Positions 20,320-23,435 of a stretch of DNA of 23,435 nucleotides are shown here, piece by piece. Source of the stretch: Candidatus Bathyarchaeota archaeon. GTDB taxonomy: Archaea > Thermoproteota > Bathyarchaeia > TCS64. The position numbers and the translations under genes were made by a program. Position 1 is the stretch's first letter. Each line of letters begins with the position of its first letter. The stretch covers positions 1 to 23,435 of the forward strand of contig JAOZIG010000118.1 in assembly GCA_026014515.1 (NCBI GenBank), written 5' to 3'. Below the pieces are notes generated by a model. The model was given only the letters and a program-made list of their open reading frames with translations. It had not been told where the DNA came from and did not search any database.

Positions 20320-21654
20320 TTGCAGTACTCACGAATCTACGCAGAATACATCACAAAACTCCAATACCGTGACCTACCCCCTGAAGTCGTGGAAAAAGCC
20401 AAGATGCACTTCCTCGATGCCCTTGGTAATATTCTCGGCGCCCATGAGATGCCATGGAGCCAGATGGTGGTCAAGCTAGTAACCCAGATGAAAGGCATAC
20501 CTGAATCCACCGTCATGGGAGAACCAGACAAATACCCCATGATCAACGCGGCACTAGCAAACGGCACCATGGCACACGGCATAGACGCTGATGATTCTGG
20601 CGCTCGTCCAAGCTGGGCTCACCCCGGAGCATGCATAATACCAGCAGCCTTCGCAGCCGCAGAAGCCGAGAACGTAACAGGTGAAGAGCTAATCACCGCC
20701 CTTGTAGCTGGCTACGAGATCAGTTGCAGAGTTGACAGCGCGGTCTATCCGGGGCTAAGAAACAGGGGATTCCACGCCACAGGTGTAATCGGCACCATTG
20801 GAGCAGTTGCCGCAGCAGGAAAGATACTAGGCTTGAATATGGAGCAGATGATCAATGCCTTTGGTTTGGCTGGTATTCAGGCAGCTGGGTTGGAAGAGTG
20901 GCTTACAGCAGGAGACATGAGTAAACGGCTTCACGCAGGAAAAGCCGCTATGAACGGTTTGCTCGCTGCTTTATTGGCTCGTGAGGGCTACACTGGACCC
21001 GCATCGGTTTTCGAGGGAAAATACGGTTTATTGAACACCCACGCCGAGGAATACTATCCTGAACGATTGACCGAGGGTTTGGGCTCCGAGTACAAGCTAC
21101 TGAAATGCAAGTTCAAACCCTACGCTTGCTGCCACGAGCTATGTCCACCCATCAGGATGACCATGGAGCTAAAAGAAAAACACGGCATCAAACCAGAAGA
21201 CGTAGAAAAAATCAGAATAGGACTCAACCACATCACAGCAGAAAACCAACTCAAAGTAGCAGAGACCCCACTCCACGCCCAGAACCATCCAGCGGTAGCC
21301 GTTGCCATCGCATTGGTGGAGGATCAGGTGTTCATGAAGGAGTTCTTCGAGTGCTATACTGACCCAAGGGTAGTAGAGCTTGGTGAGAAGGCTGAGGTTT
21401 ACACTGATGAGGATATTGACGCGGTTTTCCCCACCAAGATCGGTACCAGACTGGAGATCACCACCAAAAACGGTGAAACCTACACGCTGTTTGAGGAAGA
21501 TAAGCCACCTATTCCACCGGAGTTCATCAAGGAAAAATTCACAGTATTCGCGTCCATGACCCTACCCAAGGACAAAGTACAGGCGATACTGAGCCACGTA
21601 GAGAACCTAGAGACCCTAAAATCACTTGAAGGGCTCTCTAAGAACCTCGCTTAA
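20320..21654 (+). CDS. MmgE/PrpD family dehydratase/isomerase-like protein
   Basis: The 444-residue product matches the MmgE/PrpD family, which includes 2-methylcitrate dehydratase (PrpD) and aconitate decarboxylase. Landmarks are LPPEVVEKAKMHFLDALGNI at the N-terminus, NGTMAHGIDADD with the conserved His-x-x-Asp region, HPGACIIPAAFAAAE, and KFKPYACCHELCPPI before the second domain. Assignment to methylcitrate metabolism is not justified, because no other prp gene is near. The start is a TTG at 20320, with an in-frame TGA nine bases upstream limiting the choice; a TATA-like CATAAATAGA lies at 20271-20280. Its 3' end overlaps the archaeosortase gene on the other strand by 17 bases. Confidence 0.85.
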   Translation: MQYSRIYAEYITKLQYRDLPPEVVEKAKMHFLDALGNILGAHEMPWSQMVVKLVTQMKGIPESTVMGEPDKYPMINAALANGTMAHGIDADDSGARPSWAHPGACIIPAAFAAAEAENVTGEELITALVAGYEISCRVDSAVYPGLRNRGFHATGVIGTIGAVAAAGKILGLNMEQMINAFGLAGIQAAGLEEWLTAGDMSKRLHAGKAAMNGLLAALLAREGYTGPASVFEGKYGLLNTHAEEYYPERLTEGLGSEYKLLKCKFKPYACCHELCPPIRMTMELKEKHGIKPEDVEKIRIGLNHITAENQLKVAETPLHAQNHPAVAVAIALVEDQVFMKEFFECYTDPRVVELGEKAEVYTDEDIDAVFPTKIGTRLEITTKNGETYTLFEEDKPPIPPEFIKEKFTVFASMTLPKDKVQAILSHVENLETLKSLEGLSKNLA

Positions 21655-22237
21655 CCAGTTTCCTCGTTTCTCTTACCACTGCGTCTGGGAGTTCCACAAG
21701 GAAATCCCCCAACTCAGGCATAATGTAGCTGTTAATCAACGAGATCACGATAGCGATACCTATCACGCCATACGCGAAACTCACCGGGTAATGATAAGTA
21801 TCAACAGTGGGGTTCGTGAAAAACCAGCTAAAAGGCGGCACATCATAGCCTGTAAGGTATACTGTAATCATGATACGTGTGATATTCATCAAGAACACCA
21901 ACCCGCCTCCAAACGCAACCGCCTTGAACTTTCTACCCCACTCCACTCCGCGGATAGGCAGAATCAGACCCATTAGTATGCCCCAGACATGGAACGCCGT
22001 ACACTCCCTGATGATATAGACCTCAACATCACGGGCGCCACCAGTGAGGGTAAGCCAGACCCATATGCCTCTGAGCCCATACTCTGAGTTCAGTCCAAGT
22101 ATGTTCAGCGCCCATGAGCTGATCTGAGCCGTCAACAACTCGACCCAAGTACTGGGAATAACCATAAAGAACTCATAGAAAACCACCAAACAGGCAAAGT
22201 AAAACAGTATGTACCGCCCGGTGATCTTCTCACTCAT
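21638..22237 (-). CDS. Archaeosortase/exosortase family transpeptidase
   Basis: Archaeosortases are polytopic membrane cysteine proteases/transpeptidases that cut the C-terminal tail of surface proteins and attach them to lipid. The 199-residue product has several membrane helices and the expected triad: C79 in IIRECTAFHVWG, R121 in LMNITRIMITVYL and H149 in DTYHYPVSF, in the right order and spacing. It is the second gene after the M14 peptidase, with only 21 bases between them, so they are probably cotranscribed. The start at ATG 22237 gives MSEKITGRYILFYFACLVVF, a first helix as expected. The serine hydrolase at 15698 bears a fitting IPGFP tail and is the nearest candidate substrate. The subtype cannot be set from sequence alone. 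Confidence 0.85.
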   Translation of the reverse strand: MSEKITGRYILFYFACLVVFYEFFMVIPSTWVELLTAQISSWALNILGLNSEYGLRGIWVWLTLTGGARDVEVYIIRECTAFHVWGILMGLILPIRGVEWGRKFKAVAFGGGLVFLMNITRIMITVYLTGYDVPPFSWFFTNPTVDTYHYPVSFAYGVIGIAIVISLINSYIMPELGDFLVELPDAVVRETRKLVKRGS

Positions 22238-22259
22238 GCCTGATATGGATGGGCGGTGA

Positions 22260-23435
22260 TTATTGAAGTGTTACCCTCTTACGGGCTGTCCCAGCCCTAG
22301 GGCAACGAGCCTCAACAACAACGTCCATGGGCGTAGAGTCTGTCTTGATGACCCACTCAACACTACTACGAGTCTTGTCCACTACATCAGCACCTATAAC
22401 CCTCGGCAACAAGAGCTTACTGCTCCTGCCCTCCAAGTGACCAAGATCAACCTTCTCATGCCCAGTAACAAGCTCAGCGCCATCCGGTAGCTTAATCTCC
22501 GCCAATACAGGCTTGGCTACCTTGATCTTGACCGCCATCTTTGTCACGTTTGTTGACATGAACCCTGTGTTGGCGATCTGAGCCGAGACCTTGTATACTC
22601 CTTCAGCAACCTTCTCGACACGCTCCTCCGTGATCCTCAATACAGGAAGCAAAGCAGCATGCCGTATACCAAACATGAGACACTTATCCACCTCATACTC
22701 CAGCCACTTACCCGGCGGTGGATTCCGACGCGTATATTTCCTCTCCACGCCACCTATCTCCACCCTGCCAAGCTGTGGATGTTCATATGGTGTCCAGTCA
22801 AGGAAGCCCTCTGGGCAGTTCTCATCAATCCACTTGAGCTCGTTGAGCTGCTCATCCTCGCTGAGCCTTGCCCAGTCGAAATCAACTCCTCCACGTTCCC
22901 TGAAGTGGTCTAGTCCAATCATCCATGGCCAGTCCCAGAGCTCTGTGCTGAACACAAAGGCTCCAAGTTGTTCATAGAAGAAGCTGGTAGCGCATCCTCT
23001 TCTGAATGGTCTGTCATCCTCGAATGTGAACTCATCAAATATACTGATACAAGGATACTCTGTGAGCTCCTCACCGATACCCCCCAGCACCTTGTATACC
23101 TCAAGGTCTTCCTCACAGCCTACCTCTTGGAACCATGTATCAGGGTGCGCGTTTGCTTCTCTGAGTATCAATCCTCCACTTGTATGATAGGTGTGCATCC
23201 CGCTGAGGTTCGGATGATCCGCCCAGAAATCAGCAATCGCCCTAGGCTCCCTTTCCCATAACGGGAAAGGTCCTGAGCCTCCGAGGGGTAACCCTCCGGG
23301 CGCCCAGTAGGCAGGGAAGTTTCTGTTACTGCCTCCAAGGAACATTCTTGGAGCCATGGTGATCTCTTTTCCCGGTTTCCATTTCAGGAACAAGCCCTCC
23401 CTGAGAACCTTGTAGAAGGGTCCATCCTCCTCTGT
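22260..23435 (-). CDS. M14 family zinc carboxypeptidase (5' end outside window)
   Basis: The frame is open to the window edge, giving 391 C-terminal residues; the TTG at 23393 is only an internal codon, since coding sequence continues upstream of it. Visible M14 landmarks are GGSNRNFP (substrate-binding Asn-Arg pair), SGMHTYHTSGG with the third zinc-binding histidine, and FSTELWDWPW with the catalytic glutamate. The first zinc pair HxxE lies outside. Residues after about 270 of the visible part (VYKVSAQIANTGFMSTNVTK and on) form a beta-rich C-terminal domain. M14 enzymes remove C-terminal residues from peptides. It is the upstream gene of a likely operon with the archaeosortase. Confidence 0.85.
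   Translation of the reverse strand, partial: TEEDGPFYKVLREGLFLKWKPGKEITMAPRMFLGGSNRNFPAYWAPGGLPLGGSGPFPLWEREPRAIADFWADHPNLSGMHTYHTSGGLILREANAHPDTWFQEVGCEEDLEVYKVLGGIGEELTEYPCISIFDEFTFEDDRPFRRGCATSFFYEQLGAFVFSTELWDWPWMIGLDHFRERGGVDFDWARLSEDEQLNELKWIDENCPEGFLDWTPYEHPQLGRVEIGGVERKYTRRNPPPGKWLEYEVDKCLMFGIRHAALLPVLRITEERVEKVAEGVYKVSAQIANTGFMSTNVTKMAVKIKVAKPVLAEIKLPDGAELVTGHEKVDLGHLEGRSSKLLLPRVIGADVVDKTRSSVEWVIKTDSTPMDVVVEARCPRAGTARKRVTLQ

Noticed and set aside
20320..21654. Calling the MmgE/PrpD protein 2-methylcitrate dehydratase (prpD)
   Set aside because: No prpB or prpC-like gene is in the window, and the family has several other activities, so only the family name is given.

Overview
The window is archaeal chromosome of mixed character. 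Evidence for Archaea: a 54-residue ribosomal protein eL40, TATA boxes about 25-35 bases before many start codons with no Shine-Dalgarno sequence (leaderless style), frequent TTG starts, a stand-alone AlaX-type tRNA editing protein, an archaeosortase, and a eukaryote-like AN1 zinc finger fused to a CAP domain. The C-terminal tail IPGFP + membrane helix + RVRRHQ on a secreted hydrolase resembles tails I associate with Asgard archaea (Thorarchaeia-like), but this placement is tentative; other mesophilic lineages such as Bathyarchaeia are not excluded.

Layout. 1-1500: a partial anchored protein, an AN1-membrane-CAP protein and a tiny membrane protein. 1502-3839: amino-acid and peptide metabolism (M42 aminopeptidase, dimethylargininase-type hydrolase, RidA). 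3955-4573: translation (eL40 and AlaX, converging). 4716-5394: a VapBC toxin-antitoxin pair with a perfect palindrome in its promoter. 5515-6521: a two-gene unit of a cyclophilin-like (DUF3830-type) protein and an unknown protein, joined by a TAATG overlap. 6654-7115: an unrecognised protein made of two copies of a helical unit, each ending in a cysteine ladder. 7116-7571: mostly non-coding, rich in inverted repeats, leading to tRNA-Arg(CCT).

7650-12560 looks like an accessory island beginning at the tRNA: AT-rich orphan genes (a HEPN-like protein and three small membrane proteins) surround a better-conserved divergent pair, an iron-sulfur DNA-glycosylase-like protein and a DUF6884-like protein. 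The island ends in a broken copy of an acetyltransferase gene whose intact copy, with the same promoter, lies at 14967. Between the two copies is a 725-residue protein with a seven-repeat RCC1-like propeller, a long coiled coil built from 168-bp repeats, and an Ig-like end.

15698-23435 is housekeeping and surface metabolism: a secreted serine hydrolase with a sorting tail, a glutamine synthetase family enzyme, an MFS transporter with two small genes, MmgE/PrpD, and an operon of an M14 carboxypeptidase (cut by the window edge) followed by an archaeosortase. The archaeosortase is the likely processing enzyme for the hydrolase tail, so enzyme and candidate substrate lie about 5 kb apart. No CRISPR array, transposase, integrase or rRNA was seen.
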